A DNA stretch of 7,703 nucleotides from Candidatus Omnitrophota bacterium (GTDB lineage Bacteria > Omnitrophota > Koll11 > Gygaellales > JAHJCI01), in NCBI GenBank assembly GCA_030622705.1, contig JAUXFU010000034.1, forward strand, positions 1-7,703, read 5' to 3'. Position numbers and translations under genes: made by a program. This document shows, piece after piece, positions 6,981-7,703 of the stretch (position 1 is the stretch's first letter; every line of letters starts with the position of its first letter). Under the pieces are notes generated by a model. The model was not told where the DNA came from. It saw nothing but the letters and a program-made list of their open reading frames with translations, and did no database searches.

Positions 6981-7016
6981 CTCGATACTCGATACTCGAT
7001 ACTCGATACTCGCTCG
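6981..7016. repeat. Tandem 7-bp repeat (CTCGATA) between atpC and atpE
   Basis: Four perfect copies of CTCGATA (6981-7008) plus two partial CTCG units. The array begins four bases upstream of the atpE start codon. It is the least degenerate copy of the heptad family in the window, suggesting recent expansion by slippage. Because 7 is not a multiple of 3, it reads through as different residues per copy (IEYRVSS) without stops, so it creates a false N-terminal extension on atpE. Confidence 0.9.
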
Positions 7017-7047
7017 ACGATAATCAAGTATTAAGCATTATCTATAA

Positions 7048-7275
7048 TTACTCTTCGATAACAATCGCTGCTCGATTATTATTTATACCCACTACGCCGC
7101 GGCGAATGGGAAAAATTCGTTCATCAATAATCAGCTTACCACTAACCAAAAGGCTTAATAATGGCTTGTGATAAGAACGCAACTCAAACACTCCTTCTTC
7201 TCCCGGCAAGACTACACTCTCGACGCTGCCTGCAAAGATAACCTTTTCCGGCGTAGTAACAACTACCTCTAACAT
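7048..7275 (-). CDS. atpC: F-type ATP synthase subunit epsilon, beta-sandwich domain only
   Basis: Shaft-associated subunit that joins gamma to the c-ring, 75 residues. It matches the epsilon N-terminal beta-sandwich: MLEVVVTTPEKVIFAGSVES, then VVLPGEEGVFELRSYHKPLL, and a closing RRGVVGINNNRAAIVIEE. Canonical epsilon is about 130-140 residues; the C-terminal two-helix hairpin, which inhibits ATP hydrolysis in many bacteria, is wholly absent. The TAA stop is clean and no continuation is seen in other frames before the heptad repeats. The start is ATG 7275. No Shine-Dalgarno is visible; a strong hairpin ends 12 bases upstream. A longer TTG start at 7341 would translate both arms of that hairpin and is unlikely. 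It is the first gene of the cluster, whereas epsilon normally follows beta. Confidence 0.85.
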   Translation of the reverse strand: MLEVVVTTPEKVIFAGSVESVVLPGEEGVFELRSYHKPLLSLLVSGKLIIDERIFPIRRGVVGINNNRAAIVIEE

Positions 7276-7287
7276 TTTAATGAGCAC

Positions 7288-7322
7288 ATAACTTACGCAG
7301 CACCATGTGCGACGTAAGTTAT
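7288..7322 (-). promoter_or_regulatory. Leader hairpin just upstream of atpC
   Basis: ATAACTTACG (7288-7297) pairs perfectly with CGTAAGTTAT (7313-7322). After a 2x2 internal loop, GCAC (7300-7303) pairs with GTGC (7307-7310) around a 3-base loop. The stem ends 12 bases before the atpC start codon, where a Shine-Dalgarno would sit. A translational control element, protein-binding RNA site or DNA operator are all possible. There is no U-tract, so it is not an intrinsic terminator. Confidence 0.65.
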
Positions 7323-7342
7323 ATACGCGAATTAATCCCAAA

Positions 7343-7385
7343 GCTTAAGCTAAAATTATCGGTGAGAATTTTAGCTTGTTTAAGC
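7343..7385 (-). promoter_or_regulatory. Second leader hairpin in the atpC upstream region
   Basis: AAGCTAAAATT (7347-7357) pairs perfectly with AATTTTAGCTT (7367-7377) over a 9-base loop. The stem extends with GCTT (7343-7346) and AAGC (7382-7385) past a 4-base bulge. It lies downstream of the predicted promoter, so it would be in the 5' leader of the ATP synthase mRNA. It could alternatively be a weak terminator of the upstream gene, but only TTT follows it in the transcribed direction. Confidence 0.55.
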
Positions 7386-7412
7386 GAGGGAACAGGTTTA
7401 AACATGTAACTT

Positions 7413-7421
7413 ATTATATCA
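7413..7421 (-). promoter_or_regulatory. Extended -10 promoter for the ATP synthase series
   Basis: The minus strand reads TGATATAAT, a perfect extended -10 (TGnTATAAT) of a housekeeping sigma-70-type promoter, in AT-rich DNA. No good -35 is present at 16-18 bases, which is usual for extended -10 promoters. Transcription would start near 7406 and give a leader of about 130 bases. An imperfect 16-bp palindrome (7392-7407, centred on GTTTAAAC) overlaps the expected start site and could be an operator. Confidence 0.55.
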
Positions 7422-7454
7422 TTATTGAATAAAATTACTATCCAGAAAAAACAT

Positions 7455-7703
7455 TTATTCAGCTTCTTGTTCATAGCTAATCGCAGCTGCATCTTTTATC
7501 TCGAATAGATTATCGGAATCATCATATACATCAGAGAATTGAGGACGAACATCCATTACTCTAACCTTAACATTAACAGATATCGTATCAGGGATTATCC
7601 AGGTAAAACTTCCATTGTTAGGCGTAGAGGCAATTATTTCTACAGGAGCGGCAAATTCATCTAAGAAATAGTATAAACTTACCTTTTCCAATGTCCCTAC
7701 GCA
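7455..7703 (-). CDS. Secreted Ig-like repeat protein, C-terminal fragment (5' partial)
   Basis: The frame is open to the right edge (C-V-G-T-L-E-K...), so this is the end of a longer protein, not an 80-residue gene; the in-frame TTG at 7691 is not a credible start. The visible 82 residues hold one beta-sandwich unit: VSLYYFLDE, IIASTPNNGSFTWIIPDTIS, VKVRVMDV and VYDDSDNLFEI. This resembles the Kre9/KNH-type or Ig-like repeats (STPNDGSYTWTVP...KVRISD...SDNFTI) found in large secreted proteins of environmental bacteria. A short tail (KDAAAISYEQEAE) follows the last strand; it has no membrane anchor or recognised sorting signal. The function is unknown and the family assignment comes from motif recall. 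It is transcribed in the same direction as the ATP synthase genes but is separated from them by the promoter and leader. Confidence 0.75.
   Translation of the reverse strand, partial: CVGTLEKVSLYYFLDEFAAPVEIIASTPNNGSFTWIIPDTISVNVKVRVMDVRPQFSDVYDDSDNLFEIKDAAAISYEQEAE

Noticed and set aside
3422..7016. Heptad tracts as a CRISPR array
   Set aside because: The units are 7 bp and directly adjacent with no unique spacers, so they are tandem or inverted extragenic repeats.
6977..7027. Longer atpE start at TTG 7027
   Set aside because: The extra residues are translated heptad repeat, and the ATG at 6976 gives a normal c-subunit N-terminus.

Overview
The window is almost entirely one leftward (minus-strand) gene series from an uncultivated-type bacterium. 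Reading in the direction of transcription, from the right edge, it holds: the C-terminal end of a secreted Ig-like repeat protein (open at the right edge); a roughly 180-base leader with an extended -10 promoter and two hairpins; six F-type ATP synthase genes in the order epsilon (atpC), c (atpE), b/delta fusion (atpF), alpha (atpA), gamma (atpG), beta (atpD); then, 20 bases after atpD, a GspE/PilB-family secretion or pilus assembly ATPase that is still open at the left edge. No RNA genes, CRISPR arrays or insertion sequences were seen.

The ATP synthase is not the standard bacterial set. Its subunits resemble the 'alternate' F1F0 (N-ATPase-like) branch: b is fused to a delta-type C-terminal domain and there is no free delta gene. 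The cluster is also rearranged and pared down. Beta sits last instead of next to epsilon. There is no gene for the ion-channel subunit a, and none for the AtpQ/AtpR helpers of N-ATPase operons. Epsilon is only its N-terminal beta-sandwich (75 residues). Alpha lacks the usual N-terminal delta-binding helix, and the b/delta fusion lacks the delta domain that would bind that helix. The c subunit has lost most of the conserved glycines of its first helix. The nucleotide-binding motifs of alpha and beta remain, so catalysis is plausible. A working proton or sodium channel would need a subunit a encoded elsewhere.

Three of the gene junctions in the cluster (beta/gamma, alpha/b, c/epsilon) carry tracts of a degenerate 7-bp repeat (unit CGAGTAT / ATACTCG). 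Two of these tracts are arranged as inverted pairs that can fold. A separate GC-rich double hairpin lies directly upstream of the atpD ribosome binding site. These repeats give spurious reading frames and are treated here as non-coding.

The left gene is a GspE-type ATPase with complete Walker, Asp-box, His-box and tetracysteine motifs. Past its normal C-terminus it continues through a polar linker into what looks like the start of a PilZ (c-di-GMP binding) domain, cut by the window edge.

Taxonomy is inferred. The heptad repeat tracts, Ig-like secreted repeats and alternate ATP synthase recall Omnitrophota or related candidate phyla of the Planctomycetes-Verrucomicrobia-Chlamydiae group, but nothing here is diagnostic.
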